Source: Caulobacter sp. BK020
GTDB lineage: Bacteria; Pseudomonadota; Alphaproteobacteria; Caulobacterales; Caulobacteraceae
Reading direction: 5' to 3'
Length of the DNA stretch: 64,000 nucleotides
Assembly: GCF_004342605.1 (NCBI RefSeq)
Contig: NZ_SLZL01000014.1
Coordinates: 59,367 to 123,366, forward strand
Each line of letters starts with the position of its first letter. The first letter of the stretch is position 1. This document shows, piece by piece, positions 53,236-63,985 of this stretch. The translations under genes were made by a program, and so were the position numbers. Below the pieces are notes generated by a model. That model ran no database searches and was not told the DNA's origin. It saw only the letters and a list, made by a program, of their open reading frames with translations.

Positions 53236-53239
53236 CCCC

Positions 53240-53761
53240 ATGGCCATGTCCGCCAACGACGCCTTCGCCACCGGCGGCCGTCGCGGCCGTCGCCGTCGCG
53301 GCCGGCGGGGCAAGGGCGCCCTGTCCGAGATCAACGTCACCCCGCTCGTCGACGTGATGCTGGTGCTCTTGATCATCTTCATGATCAGCGCCCCGCTGCT
53401 GACCGCCGGCGTGCCGCTGGAGCTGCCCAAGACCGAGGCCGCCGCCCTGCAGAACCAGCAGGAGCCGATCACCGTTTCGATCAAGGCCGACGGCGCGGTG
53501 TTCATCGGCGAGGGCGAGGTGCCCTTCAACGAGCTGGCCCCGCGCATCTCGTCGATCGCCGGCGACGGCTACGACAGGCCGATCTTCGTGCGCGCCGACG
53601 GCAAGGCCAACTACGCGACCGTGGCCCAGGTGATGGCGGCGCTGTCCAACGCCGGCTTCACCAAGATCAACCTGCTGACCGACACTGGCGGCCCGTCCTC
53701 GGGCGCGGCGGCCAAGCCCGCGAGCGCCGCGGACGCGGGCGCCCTGCGTCCGGCGCAGTGA
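53240..53761 (+). CDS. tolR: Tol-Pal system protein TolR
   Basis: The 173-aa protein has an unusually basic N-terminus (GGRRGRRRRGRRGKGALSE), then INVTPLVDVMLVLLIIFMISAPLLTAG with the proton-carrying Asp in PLVDVML. The periplasmic domain follows (KADGAVFIGEGEVPFNEL, RPIFVRADGKANYATVAQVM). It lies 4 bases after tolQ, so translation is coupled. The Ala/Ser-rich tail of about 25 residues is dispensable in appearance. ATG at 53240 or 53246. Confidence 0.94.
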   Translation: MAMSANDAFATGGRRGRRRRGRRGKGALSEINVTPLVDVMLVLLIIFMISAPLLTAGVPLELPKTEAAALQNQQEPITVSIKADGAVFIGEGEVPFNELAPRISSIAGDGYDRPIFVRADGKANYATVAQVMAALSNAGFTKINLLTDTGGPSSGAAAKPASAADAGALRPAQ

Positions 53762-53795
53762 GATCGGGTTGTTGATGCGCGGCCTTACCCTTCAT

Positions 53796-53915
53796 CCGCT
53801 CATCCCGGCGAAAGCCGGGACCCAAGCTGCATGGCGGCAAGGGGCGGTGCGGTTCGATCATCCGCGATCGATCTCCGGACTCGGCTTGGGTCCCGGCTTT
53901 CGCCGGGATGAGCGG
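53796..53915. repeat. family R3 palindrome, copy 1, between tolR and tolA
   Basis: CCGCTCATCCCGGCGAAAG followed by CCGGGACCCAAGC forms one arm; the complement ends at 53915 (GCTTGGGTCCCGG, CTTTCGCCGGGATGAGCGG). Arms of about 31-32 bp enclose about 57 bp. A second copy is at 58147-58266. The AGCGGAG at its end is 10 bases before the tolA ATG. Confidence 0.92.
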
Positions 53916-53926
53916 AGTTTTGGGGG

Positions 53927-54745
53927 ATGAGGCGCCAAGACCGCACCAACTTTTCCCCGGCCCTGGTCGGGTCGATCGGCCTTCACGTGCTGGTGGTGGC
54001 CGCGATCCTGATCGGGCCGTGGAAGCCGTCCAAGCCGGTGATCATCGGCGAGAGCGTGCCGGTGACCATCGTCACCGAGGGGCCCACCAACGTGCGGCCG
54101 GCGATCGAGGACGTGCAGGACCAGGCGGCCCAGACCGAGGAGCCGACGCCCGAGGCTGCGCCGCAGCCGCCGGCCCCGGTCCCGGCCCCCGTGCCGACGC
54201 CCGCCCCAGCCCCGCCGAAGACCGCGCCGGCCCCCACGCCGACCCCCAAGCCGCCGACCCCGAAACCGCCCCCGCCCAAGCCGGCCAAGCCCGAGCCCGA
54301 CTTCTTCGCCTCGCTGGAAAAGACCTTGGCCAAGACCCCCAAGGCCACGGGCAAGCCCGTGGCCAACGCCGCCAAGGGCCCGACCCGTCCGGAGACCGCC
54401 ACCCAGGCCCGTCCCGGCGCCGGGGCGATGACCGGCCTGCAGGCCGCGGCGATCAACGGCATGAAGGACGAGATCCAACGGCGCTGGAACCCCAATTGCG
54501 AGGTCGAGGGCGGCGCGGCCGTGCAGGTCAAGGTCAGCTTCAAGCTGGCCACCGGCGGCCGCATCGTCGGCCAGGTGACGGCCGGCGACGCCGAGCGCTC
54601 GGCCGATCCGGTGGTCAAGGCCGCCGCCGACCGCGCCATCCGCGCGGTCTACCAGTCGGCGCCGTTCGAGGGCCTGCCGCCGGACTATTACGGCCAGCAA
54701 CTCAATTTGAACTTCAAGGCGCGCGACGCTTGCGCGGCGCGATAG
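53927..54745 (+). CDS. tolA: Tol-Pal system protein TolA
   Basis: The 272-aa protein has a short cytosolic N-terminus, one span ([19 protein letters not shown], about residues 11-29), a Pro-rich domain ([19 protein letters not shown] and [12 protein letters not shown]), then a globular C-terminal domain (about 170-272) with [24 protein letters not shown] and a Cys pair. The long Pro stretch takes the place of the Ala/Lys helix in E. coli. TolA links the TolQR motor to TolB and Pal. ATG at 53927 follows the end of a R3 repeat. Confidence 0.92.
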   Translation: MRRQDRTNFSPALVGSIGLHVLVVAAILIGPWKPSKPVIIGESVPVTIVTEGPTNVRPAIEDVQDQAAQTEEPTPEAAPQPPAPVPAPVPTPAPAPPKTAPAPTPTPKPPTPKPPPPKPAKPEPDFFASLEKTLAKTPKATGKPVANAAKGPTRPETATQARPGAGAMTGLQAAAINGMKDEIQRRWNPNCEVEGGAAVQVKVSFKLATGGRIVGQVTAGDAERSADPVVKAAADRAIRAVYQSAPFEGLPPDYYGQQLNLNFKARDACAAR

Positions 54746-54759
54746 GGAGGATGCCCAGC

Positions 54760-56073
54760 ATGAACCTCAAGTCCGTCTTCCAGGGTCTGGCCGGCGCCGC
54801 CGTCCTGGCCCTGTCCCTGGCCGCCTTCGCGCCGACGGTCGCCCAGGCCCAGATCGAGGTCGACATCGACAAGGGCGCGGTCAAGCCGCTGCCGGTGGCC
54901 ATCCCCGCCTTCTCGGGCGGCGGTCGCGGGGCCGACATCGCGCAGGTCATCAGCGGCAATCTCGAGCGCTCGGGCCTGTTCCAGCCGCTGAACGTGGCCA
55001 ATGTCGCCGACAAGCTGACCGACGTGAACGTCCAGCCGCGCTTTCCCGACTGGCAGGCGACCGGGGCCCAGGCCCTGATCAACGGCCAGGTGACGGTCGG
55101 CGCCGACGGCACCCTGCGCGTCGACTTCCGCCTGTGGGACACCTTCAGCCAGCAGCAGCTGCTGGGCCTGCAGTTCACCTCGACCGCCGAGAACTGGCGG
55201 CGCGTGGCCCACAAGATCAGCGACGCGGTCTATGAGCGGCTGACCGGCGAGAAGGGCTATTTCGACACCCGCGTGGTGTTCGTCGCCGAGAGCGGCTCCA
55301 AGCTGGCCCGGGTCAAGAAGCTGGCGATCATGGACCAGGACGGCGCCAACCCGCAGTACCTGACCGACGGCTCCTACATCGTCATGACCCCGCGCTTCTC
55401 CTCGACCAGCCAGGAGATCACCTACATGGCGCTGCGGCCCACGGGGTCGAGCATCTACCTGACCAACCTGGAGACCGCCCGCACCGAGACCATCGGCAAG
55501 TTCCCGGGCATGGTCTTCGCCCCGCGCTTCTCGCCGGACGGCAGCAAGGTGGCGTTCTCGGTCGAGAAGGGCGGCAACAGCGACATCTATGTGATGGACC
55601 TGCGCAGCCGGTCGTCGACGCGGATCACCACCGACCCGGCCATCGACACCTCGCCGTCGTTCTCGCCGGACGGCAGCAAGATCGTGTTCAACTCCGACCG
55701 CGGCGGCCAGGCCCAGCTCTACGTCATGAACGTCGACGGCAGCGGCGTGCGCCGCATCTCGTACGGCGGCGGCCGCTACACCACCCCGGTCTGGAGCCCG
55801 CGCGGCGACTTCATCGCCTTCACCAAGCAGACCGGCGGCGAGTTCCACATCGGCGTCATGCGCGCCGACGGCGGCGACGAGCGCCTGCTGACCACCAGCT
55901 ATCTGGACGAAGGCCCGACCTGGGCCCCGAACGGCCGGGTGCTGATGTTCTCGCGCGAGAGTTCCAACGGCAATTCGCGGTTGTGGACGGTGGACATCAC
56001 CGGCCGGATCCTGCGCCCCGCCGCCTACCAGGGCGCCGCCTCCGACCCGGCCTGGTCGCCGCTGCTGGATTGA
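54760..56073 (+). CDS. tolB: Tol-Pal system protein TolB
   Basis: The 437-aa periplasmic protein has a signal peptide ([21 protein letters not shown], cleavage near residue 29), an N-terminal alpha/beta domain (about 40-165) and a six-bladed beta-propeller with repeats such as [25 protein letters not shown] and [23 protein letters not shown]. TolB binds Pal and the TolA C-terminus. GGGAGG lies 9 bases before the ATG at 54760; the ATG at 54751 is too close to that site. It follows tolA after 14 bases. Confidence 0.95.
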   Translation: MNLKSVFQGLAGAAVLALSLAAFAPTVAQAQIEVDIDKGAVKPLPVAIPAFSGGGRGADIAQVISGNLERSGLFQPLNVANVADKLTDVNVQPRFPDWQATGAQALINGQVTVGADGTLRVDFRLWDTFSQQQLLGLQFTSTAENWRRVAHKISDAVYERLTGEKGYFDTRVVFVAESGSKLARVKKLAIMDQDGANPQYLTDGSYIVMTPRFSSTSQEITYMALRPTGSSIYLTNLETARTETIGKFPGMVFAPRFSPDGSKVAFSVEKGGNSDIYVMDLRSRSSTRITTDPAIDTSPSFSPDGSKIVFNSDRGGQAQLYVMNVDGSGVRRISYGGGRYTTPVWSPRGDFIAFTKQTGGEFHIGVMRADGGDERLLTTSYLDEGPTWAPNGRVLMFSRESSNGNSRLWTVDITGRILRPAAYQGAASDPAWSPLLD

Positions 56074-56093
56074 GGTTCCCGAGGGCGCGCGGA

Positions 56094-56210
56094 CTTGCCC
56101 CCTACGGATCGCTTCGCGATCGTCTTCCCCCAAAGGGGGAAGAGCCTTCAGGCGAGCGCTCCGCCCCCTATGGGGGCGGACAGACCGCGAAGCGGTCAGG
56201 TGGGGGCAAG
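56094..56210. repeat. family R1 palindromic repeat, copy 5, between tolB and pal
   Basis: CTTGCCCCCTACGGATCGC up to CAGGTGGGGGCAAG, in the orientation of copies 1 and 3. It follows the tolB stop by 20 bases. Confidence 0.92.
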
Positions 56211-56441
56211 TGTGTGACGACGTCAATTGACCGGTTCATCCACACCTTCTTCAGGCAACCTCCGCCGTAGCGGCGCGTTGCCCTGCTGTCGTTCATCCGA
56301 TGTTCAGGCAGCGGGTGAAACCAGGTGGTCGTGCGACATTCTGACGCCATTGTGAGGTGCAAGGTACGATTTCGCGCGACGCCACGAAGGCTACACGCGT
56401 TAGAACCATCAACCTTGGCCGTGGACTTGAGGAGAAACTGG
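56211..56441. other. 231-bp pal leader
   Basis: No gene is seen in the rest of the 368-bp tolB-pal gap. It is less G+C-rich in parts (ACGTCAATTGACCGG near 56219) and may hold a promoter for pal, but the hexamers are not convincing. GAGGAG at 56429-56434 is the pal ribosome site. Confidence 0.4.
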
Positions 56442-56999
56442 ATGAGCTTCGACACCCAACGCGTCGCTAGACTGGCGATGATCGGTCTGGCGGCCGCCTC
56501 GCTCGCCGCCTGTGCTTCGCGGCCGAAGCCCGCGGGCCCCGCGGCGCCGACGCCCACGGCCTCGCAACCCACGCCTCCCCCGTACCAGGCCCCGGCCACG
56601 CCGGAGTCGCCGGTCAACCAGGGCCCGCTGCCGGGCACGGTGCAGGACTTCGTGATCAACATCGGCGAGCGGATCTATTTCGACACCGACAGCTACGACA
56701 TCCGCAGCGACGCCCAGCCGACCCTGACGGCCCAGGCCCAGTGGCTGAACCGCTATCCGGCCGTGCGCGTGCGCATCGAGGGCAACGCCGACGAACGCGG
56801 CACCCGCGAGTACAACCTGGCCCTGGGCGCCCGCCGCGCCAACGCCGTTCGGGAATTCCTGACCGGCCAGGGCGTGGCGGCCTCGCGCATCGAGACCCTG
56901 TCCTACGGCAAGGAACGCCCGATCGACCCGGGCACGAACGAGGACGCCTGGGCCAAGAACCGCAACGCCCGCACCGCCATCACCGACGGCGCGCGGTAA
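56442..56999 (+). CDS. pal: peptidoglycan-associated lipoprotein Pal
   Basis: The 185-aa protein has a lipoprotein signal with lipobox LAAC (Cys near residue 23), a Pro/Ala-rich linker, and an OmpA-like peptidoglycan-binding domain: IYFDTDSYDIRSDAQPTLTAQAQWL, VRIEGNADERGTREYNLALGARRANAV and SYGKERPID. The domain binds diaminopimelate in the wall (Asp and Arg in NADERGTREYN). Pal anchors the outer membrane and in Caulobacter is essential and part of the BAM-linked complex. ATG at 56442 follows GAGGAG. Confidence 0.96.
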   Translation: MSFDTQRVARLAMIGLAAASLAACASRPKPAGPAAPTPTASQPTPPPYQAPATPESPVNQGPLPGTVQDFVINIGERIYFDTDSYDIRSDAQPTLTAQAQWLNRYPAVRVRIEGNADERGTREYNLALGARRANAVREFLTGQGVAASRIETLSYGKERPIDPGTNEDAWAKNRNARTAITDGAR

Positions 57000-57044
57000 C
57001 GAAAGCTCCTTCCCCCTCGATGGGGAAGGACCTCGCGGGCTCTT

Positions 57045-57199
57045 TCCTTCTCCCCTTGCGGGAGAAGGTGGCCTGCGAAGCAGGTCGGATGAGGGGGCGC
57101 GTCGCCCTATCCGGTAGGCTCGGGACGCTACTCCGTCACCGCCCGTCGACCCCTCATCCGTCGACTGCGCCGACACCTTCTCCCGCAAGGGGAGAAGGA
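57045..57199. repeat. family R4-like palindrome between pal and cpoB
   Basis: Arms CCTTCTCCCCTTGCGGGAGA (57045 on) and its complement ending at 57199 enclose GAAGGTGGCC, GATGAGGGG and CCCCTCATCC. The arms themselves hold the small hairpin CTCCC-TTGC-GGGAG. A stub of the same unit (CTTCTCCCTTGCGGGAGAGG) lies at 62201-62219. Confidence 0.85.
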
Positions 57200-57261
57200 T
57201 GATCGCGGGAGCCTCTGTTATTCGCCGCACTTTTGTCCGCAACCGGGGCATAATCGCCGAC

Positions 57262-58134
57262 ATGAAGCTGAAAGCCGCGCTGCTCGCCGCCGTCCTGGCC
57301 CTGACCGTCGTGCCCGCCGTGCCCATCCTGGCTCCGGCGGCGATGGCCCAGACCCCCATGCCCGACCCGCTGGACGACCGCTCGGCCAAGCGGCTGGACA
57401 AGATGGAGAAGGTGGTCCGCGAGCTGCGGGCGATCGTCTTCCAGGGCCGCGACACCGGCAAGCCGGTGGTCGTCCAGGCGGCCGAGACCGACGCCCAGAT
57501 CGCCGCGATGTCCGACCGGATGCGCGACCTGGAACAGACCCTGACCAAGCTGAACGGCCAGAACGAGGGGCTGACCCACGACCTGGACGAGGCGCGCCGC
57601 GCCAACGAGGCTGAAAAGGCCCGGGCCGACGCCCTGGACCAGCGCCTGGCCGCTCTGGAAAAACGCATCGCCGACCAGGAAGCCGCCGCCGCCGCGGCAG
57701 CCGCCGCTCCCCCGGTCGCCGCCGCGACGCCCGCTCCGGCCTCCACCGATCCCGCCACCGCCTTCAAGTCGGCGCGGCAGATGCTGCTGGACGGCGACTA
57801 TGCCGGGGCCGAGCAGGCCTTCGCCGGCTATGTCGAGGCCTTCCCCGACAGCGCCAAGGCGCCCGAGGCCCGCTATTGGCTGGGCGAGACCCAGTTCGTG
57901 CGCGAGGCCTATGGCGACGCCGCCGGCAATTACCTCGGCGCGGTGCGCGGCTGGCCGCAGACCAGCTGGGCGCCCGACGCGGTGCTGAAGCTGTCGCGCT
58001 CGCTGGTGGCCCTGAAGAAGCCCGCCGACGCCTGCAAGACCCTGGACGAACTGGCCCGGCGCTATCCCAAGGCCCCGGCCGCGGTCACCGCCAAGGCCGC
58101 CAGCACGCGTGTCCAGGCCAAGTGCGCGGCCTAG
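57262..58134 (+). CDS. cpoB: cell-division coordinator CpoB (YbgF)
   Basis: The 290-aa periplasmic protein has a signal peptide (ALLAAVLALTVVPAVPILAPAAMAQ), an N-terminal coiled coil (about residues 35-150: RLDKMEKVVRELR, MRDLEQTLTKLNGQ) that trimerises in relatives, an Ala/Pro linker, then TPR repeats (FKSARQMLLDGDYAGAEQAF, APEARYWLGETQFVREAY, PDAVLKLSRSLVALKKPADA). CpoB links outer-membrane constriction by Tol with wall synthesis at division. It is the last tol gene; the ATG at 57262 begins the signal peptide. Confidence 0.92.
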   Translation: MKLKAALLAAVLALTVVPAVPILAPAAMAQTPMPDPLDDRSAKRLDKMEKVVRELRAIVFQGRDTGKPVVVQAAETDAQIAAMSDRMRDLEQTLTKLNGQNEGLTHDLDEARRANEAEKARADALDQRLAALEKRIADQEAAAAAAAAAPPVAAATPAPASTDPATAFKSARQMLLDGDYAGAEQAFAGYVEAFPDSAKAPEARYWLGETQFVREAYGDAAGNYLGAVRGWPQTSWAPDAVLKLSRSLVALKKPADACKTLDELARRYPKAPAAVTAKAASTRVQAKCAA

Positions 58135-58146
58135 GGTTCTAAAATT

Positions 58147-58266
58147 CCGCTCATCCCGGCGAAAGCCGGGACCCAAGCGGCGTTTCAAGGCTGTTCGTGG
58201 GCGATCGAGCGACATGGCCCCATGCTGAGATTCAGCTTGGGTCCCGGCTTTCGCCGGGATGAGCGG
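58147..58266. repeat. family R3 palindrome, copy 2, between cpoB and tilS
   Basis: The same 32-bp arms as at 53796-53915 (CCGCTCATCCCGGCGAAAG...) enclose a different spacer of about 56 bp. The end, GAGCGGAGGGAGG, overlaps the tilS ribosome site 5 bases before the ATG. Confidence 0.92.
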
Positions 58267-58277
58267 AGGGAGGACTG

Positions 58278-59642
58278 ATGATCACATCCTTCCCAGCCTT
58301 CACCGCCGCCCTCGGCCGCCGCCTGCGCGCTGGCGCCGACGCGCCGCTGGCCGTGGGCTTCTCGGGCGGAAGCGACAGCCTGGCGCTGCTGATCCTGACG
58401 CTGGACTGGGCCCGCGCCCGTGGCCGGTCCGTGCTCAGCCTGACCGTCGACCACCAGCTGAACCCCGCCAGCCCCGCCTGGACCGCCGAGGCCGTCGCCA
58501 AGGCCCGCGCCCTGGGCGCCGAGGCGCGCGCCCTGGCCTGGACGGGGCGCAAGCCCGTGACCGGCCTGTCGGCCGCCGCCCGCGCCGCCCGCCACGCCCT
58601 GCTGGCCGAGGCCGCCCGCCAGGCCGGGGCCAGGGTCCTGCTGCTGGGCCACACCGCCGACGACCTGGCCGAGGCCGCCCTGATGCGGGCCGGGGGCTCG
58701 ACGGTGTCCGATCCGCGCGAGTGGTCGCCGTCGCCGGCCTGGCCGGAGGGGCGCGGTGTCTTCGTGCTGCGGCCGCTGCTGGCGGAGCGGCGCGAGGCGC
58801 TCCGCGACTGGCTGCGGGCGCGGGGCGAGACCTGGCTGGACGACCCGGCCAACGCGGATCCGAGGTCCGCCCGAGCCCGGGCGCGGCGAGACCTTCAGCA
58901 GGCGGGCCCCCGGCGCGAAGATCCGCAACCACCCTGGGGCTCGGCGCTTCCGGCGGCTTGCGTCGCGACGTCCGGGATGACCGGGCCCGGCGCGGCGGCC
59001 GGCTATCTCGTCCTGCCCCGCGACGCCCCCGCCGCCCAGGTGGCCGCCGCCTGCCTGTGCGCCGCCGGCACGTCGCGACCGCCGCGCGGCGAGCGGCTGC
59101 AGCGGCTGGTGGACAGAATCCGCACGGGCGAGACCTTCACCGCCACCCTGGCCGGGGCGCGGATCGAGGCGGTGGGGCGGACGGTGGGCTTCTTCCGCGA
59201 ACCCGGCGAGGCGCGGCGTTTCGGTTCCGATCTTCCCCCCGTGGGGGAGGTGTCGGCGCGGCCGACGGAGGGGAGCGTGTTCGAGCGCCCGACATATCCC
59301 CCCTTAGGCCCTTCGGGCCACCTCCCCCATGGGGGGAGGATCTGCGACCTTCCTCTCAATGAACCCCTCGTTTGGGACGGCCGCTACGAACTCGTCGCCG
59401 CCGTTCCCGGCCTCGCCGTCCGGCCGCTGCAAGGCCTGGCCGCCCGCTTGCCGCCCGACCAGCGCCGGGCGCTGAAAGGCCTTCCGGCCTCGGCGCGTCC
59501 CGGCCTGCCCGCCGTCGTCGCCCCCGACGGCGGCGTCAGTTGCCCGATCCTTGCAGGGCCGGAAACGACGCGCGCGCGCTGTCTTGTGGTGGATCGTTTC
59601 GAGGCGGCGACAGGCCGTGTCGATCAAGAACCTGCGACATGA
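58278..59642 (+). CDS. tilS: tRNA-Ile lysidine synthetase with inserted palindrome
   Basis: The 454-aa enzyme has the PP-loop ATP-binding motif SGGSDS at residues 29-34 ([16 protein letters not shown]), then [12 protein letters not shown] and [17 protein letters not shown], which are TilS hallmarks. It adds lysine to C34 of the AUA-reading tRNA-Ile. Residues 318-355 ([20 protein letters not shown] then [17 protein letters not shown]) are coded by an in-frame copy of an intergenic palindrome. The rest continues with [14 protein letters not shown], the TilS C-terminal domain. GGAGGGAGG precedes the ATG. Since the enzyme is essential in most bacteria, the insert is presumably tolerated. Confidence 0.92.
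   Translation: MITSFPAFTAALGRRLRAGADAPLAVGFSGGSDSLALLILTLDWARARGRSVLSLTVDHQLNPASPAWTAEAVAKARALGAEARALAWTGRKPVTGLSAAARAARHALLAEAARQAGARVLLLGHTADDLAEAALMRAGGSTVSDPREWSPSPAWPEGRGVFVLRPLLAERREALRDWLRARGETWLDDPANADPRSARARARRDLQQAGPRREDPQPPWGSALPAACVATSGMTGPGAAAGYLVLPRDAPAAQVAAACLCAAGTSRPPRGERLQRLVDRIRTGETFTATLAGARIEAVGRTVGFFREPGEARRFGSDLPPVGEVSARPTEGSVFERPTYPPLGPSGHLPHGGRICDLPLNEPLVWDGRYELVAAVPGLAVRPLQGLAARLPPDQRRALKGLPASARPGLPAVVAPDGGVSCPILAGPETTRARCLVVDRFEAATGRVDQEPAT
59229..59342. repeat. family R2 palindrome inside tilS
   Basis: Left arm 59229-59252 (GATCTTCCCCCCGTGGGG, GAGGTG) and right arm 59319-59342 are complementary at 22 of 24 places. TTAGGCCCTTCGGGCCACC inside matches the GGTGGCCCGAAGGGCC block of the copy at 37617-37729. 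The 114-bp unit is exactly 38 codons and leaves the frame intact. Confidence 0.85.
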
Positions 59643-59718
59643 TATCCCGCGCGTGGCGAAACCGCCCGGACCGTCCTATCTTGGAAGGTCAGAGACTATC
59701 GTTGGGAAGACAACGCGT

Positions 59719-61593
<1,875 letters not shown>

Positions 61594-61614
61594 CGCTCTC
61601 AGCCCAAGGCCTGG

Positions 61615-61647
61615 AAAAGCCGGACCGGTTCGCCGTTCCGGCTTTTT
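61615..61647 (+). terminator. rho-independent terminator after ftsH
   Basis: AAAAGCCGGA and TCCGGCTTTTT form a 10-bp stem around CCGGTTCGCCGT, followed by TCTTT. It begins 22 bases after the ftsH stop and closes the tol-tilS-ftsH region. Confidence 0.9.
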
Positions 61648-61726
61648 CTTTGCGCCGTCCTTGGCGTCGAGGGGGCGGCGGCGCTAGCCTGGAGCTTGGC
61701 CGCGAACGGCGGCGGGGAGGCATGAC

Positions 61727-62194
61727 ATGAAGACGGCGATCATCGCCCTGGCGACCGCGACGCTGCTGGCCGGCGCGGTCCAGGCCCAGGAGATTCACAA
61801 GGACGGCATGACCGGCCCGGAGGTGGCCGCCTGGCTGCAGAAGGCCGGCTACAAGGCCGAGCTGACCAAGGATTCGTCGGGCGATCCGATGATCAACAGC
61901 GCCGCCGACGGCCACGACTTCAAGATCTATTTCTACGACTGCAGCGAGGCCAAGCGCTGCAAGGCCCTGCAGTTCTCGGCCGGCTTCGACCTGAAGGAGC
62001 CGCTGAAGCTGGAGAAGGCCAACGAGTGGAACCGCAAGAACCGCTACCTGAAGGTCTATCTCGACGACGAGGGCGACCCCTACGTCCAGTACGACGTCAA
62101 TGTGAACGCCGGCCGCACCCTGGCGGGCCTGGACGACGACTTCGGCGTCTGGACCGGAATGATCGGCGACTTCACGACGTTCATCGACTGGTAG
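61727..62194 (+). CDS. secreted YbjN-domain protein
   Basis: The 155-aa protein has a signal peptide (AIIALATATLLAGAVQAQ, cleavage near residue 20). The rest fits the YbjN/type-III-chaperone-like fold: GMTGPEVAAWLQKAGYKAEL, FKIYFYDCSEAKRCKALQFSAGF, ANEWNRKNRYLKVYLDDEGDPYVQYDV. The two Cys of YDCSEAKRC may pair in the periplasm. E. coli YbjN affects stress and motility; secreted forms are uncharacterised. A GGGGAGG sequence lies upstream of the ATG. Confidence 0.82.
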   Translation: MKTAIIALATATLLAGAVQAQEIHKDGMTGPEVAAWLQKAGYKAELTKDSSGDPMINSAADGHDFKIYFYDCSEAKRCKALQFSAGFDLKEPLKLEKANEWNRKNRYLKVYLDDEGDPYVQYDVNVNAGRTLAGLDDDFGVWTGMIGDFTTFIDW

Positions 62195-62222
62195 CGGCCT
62201 TCTCCCTTGCGGGAGAGGGCGT

Positions 62223-63842
62223 CTACAGCCGCGCCAATTTCAGGTCCTGATAGTCGTACGAGAAATCCGCCAGCGGCGAGACCGCGCGCATCGTGGCGCC
62301 GGTCACCGCCCCGTCCTTGACCGTGAACACCACGAAGGCGTCCTCCTGCGCACGGTCGTCGAAGCGGGTCTTGAAGGTGTCGCCGTCGAAGGTCTCCAGG
62401 GCGCCGCGCAGGGCGGGGGTCTTGTCGAAGGCGATCTTCAGCCCGGCCTTCCTGCCCTTGCCCGCCACCGAGACCGTCACCGTGCCGTACCAGGGGTCGC
62501 GATAGGTCCCGGCATAGGCGGCCAGCGGCAGGGTCGGGGCCCTCCCGCCATTTGGGCCGCCGCCCTTGGGAGTCGTGGCCTCGGCGGCGTCCTTGATCGT
62601 CTTGGCGTCGTTCTCGGCCTGGACCTTCCGGCTGGAGGCGATCCAGTCGAAGTCGCTGCGCCCCTGCAGCCGGTCGGGGCCGCCATAGCGCAGCGAGCGG
62701 AAGACGGTGTTTTCCTCGGCGTTGGTCATCACCATGATCCCCGACTTCCGGCCCGGCAGCAGGCCGGTATAGGAGATGAAGCCGGCCAGGCCGCCGGTGT
62801 GCCAGACGATCTTCTCGCCGCGATGGTCGTTGACGAACCAGCCTAGCGCATAGGCCTGCAAGCTGGGGCGCACGGGATTGTCGGGGGTCGGACCGTCGGA
62901 CCAGGCGGTGATGGTCTGGGGTTTCCACATCTCGCGGCCCGAGGCCTCGGTCCACAGCTTGACCCCGCCCGGCGCGGTCCCCAGGCCCAGCTGGACCTGC
63001 ATCCACTTGCCGATGTCGCGCGGGCTGGCGTTGAGGCCGCCGGCGGCGCCGGCCGAGTCGAAGCTGCCGTCGAACGGCAGGACGGTCTGCGGGCCCAGGC
63101 CGCGCACCGGCGGCCCCATCCGCGCGTGCGGCTCGGCCCGCGGCCGGTCGCCGATCAGCGAGGGCAGGGGCACGCTGTCGGTCATCTTCAGCGGGTCCAG
63201 GATCCGCTTCTGGATGAACACCTCCCACGGCGCGCCGGTCAGGGCGGCGATCACCTCGCCGGCCGCCACGTACAGCACGTTGTCATAGGCGTAGCCGCCC
63301 CGGAACGGACCGCCGATCGGCAGGTACTTCAAGCCCGCCACGATCTCGGCCCGGGTGTGGGTGGGGTTGGGCCAGATCATCAGGTCGCCGGCCCCCAGGG
63401 TCAGGCCCGAGCGGTGGCAGAGGAGGTCGCGCACGGTCATCAGCCGGGTGACCACCGGGTCGCTCATCTCGAAGGCCGGCAGGTGCTTGGTCACCGGGTC
63501 GTCCCAGGCCAGCTTGCCCTCCTCGACCAGCATGGCCAGGGCGGCGGCGGTGAAGGCCTTGGTGTTGGAGGCCACGCCGAACAGGGTGGAGTCGGTGACC
63601 TTGTCGGTCCCGCCCAGGCGACGCACGCCATAGCCCTTGGCCAGGGTGATCTCGCCGTCCTCGACCACGGTGATCCCCAGGCCCGGCTCGTCGGGGAAGG
63701 CGGCCATGACCTCCTGGGCGAACTGGTCGACGGCCGCTGCGGCCTTGCCCGCCTGCCGCGCGAAGGCGGGCCTGGCCAGCGCCGCGGCCCCGACGGTGGC
63801 GAAGGCCGACAGCAGGGCGGCGCGGCGGGTCGTGGCGATCAT
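62223..63842 (-). CDS. serine hydrolase, beta-lactamase class C-like
   Basis: The 539-aa protein has a twin-arginine-like signal (TTRRAALLSAFATVGAAALA). The serine-hydrolase motifs are S92-x-x-K95 in ASNTKAF, the Tyr motif Y186-D-N188 in GYAYDNVLY and HTG in VWHTGGLAGFISY. After the catalytic part (about 40-385) a beta-rich C-terminal domain of DUF3471-like type begins near 430 (AAYAGTYRDPWYGTVTV). Such enzymes are esterases, D-aminopeptidases or beta-lactam-binding relatives. True AmpC enzymes are shorter (about 380 aa), so a peptidase/esterase role is more likely. Confidence 0.88.
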   Translation of the reverse strand: MIATTRRAALLSAFATVGAAALARPAFARQAGKAAAAVDQFAQEVMAAFPDEPGLGITVVEDGEITLAKGYGVRRLGGTDKVTDSTLFGVASNTKAFTAAALAMLVEEGKLAWDDPVTKHLPAFEMSDPVVTRLMTVRDLLCHRSGLTLGAGDLMIWPNPTHTRAEIVAGLKYLPIGGPFRGGYAYDNVLYVAAGEVIAALTGAPWEVFIQKRILDPLKMTDSVPLPSLIGDRPRAEPHARMGPPVRGLGPQTVLPFDGSFDSAGAAGGLNASPRDIGKWMQVQLGLGTAPGGVKLWTEASGREMWKPQTITAWSDGPTPDNPVRPSLQAYALGWFVNDHRGEKIVWHTGGLAGFISYTGLLPGRKSGIMVMTNAEENTVFRSLRYGGPDRLQGRSDFDWIASSRKVQAENDAKTIKDAAEATTPKGGGPNGGRAPTLPLAAYAGTYRDPWYGTVTVSVAGKGRKAGLKIAFDKTPALRGALETFDGDTFKTRFDDRAQEDAFVVFTVKDGAVTGATMRAVSPLADFSYDYQDLKLARL

Positions 63843-63953
63843 GGAAGCGTCCTGGTGGAAATCAGGCGCGCACTGAAGCCTAGCCGTGCGGGCGGGGCAA
63901 GAAGAGACCCCTTGTATCTGGATCGCGGCTCGAAGGCGTGATGGCTTTGAGCT

Positions 63954-63985
63954 GTGAAGGGACCGGTGGCCACCGGTCCCTTCAC
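63954..63985. terminator. 32-bp perfect palindrome, terminator-like
   Basis: GTGAAGGGACCGGTGG and its exact complement lie back to back with no loop. Without a T run it is only terminator-like; it lies 112 bases beyond the start of the serine hydrolase and may end a transcript coming from the right edge. Confidence 0.5.

Noticed and set aside
59643..59718. Heat-shock (sigma-32) promoter before ftsH
   Set aside because: No CTTGAA-like -35 with a CCCAT-type -10 at correct distance could be seen; the promoter may be inside tilS.
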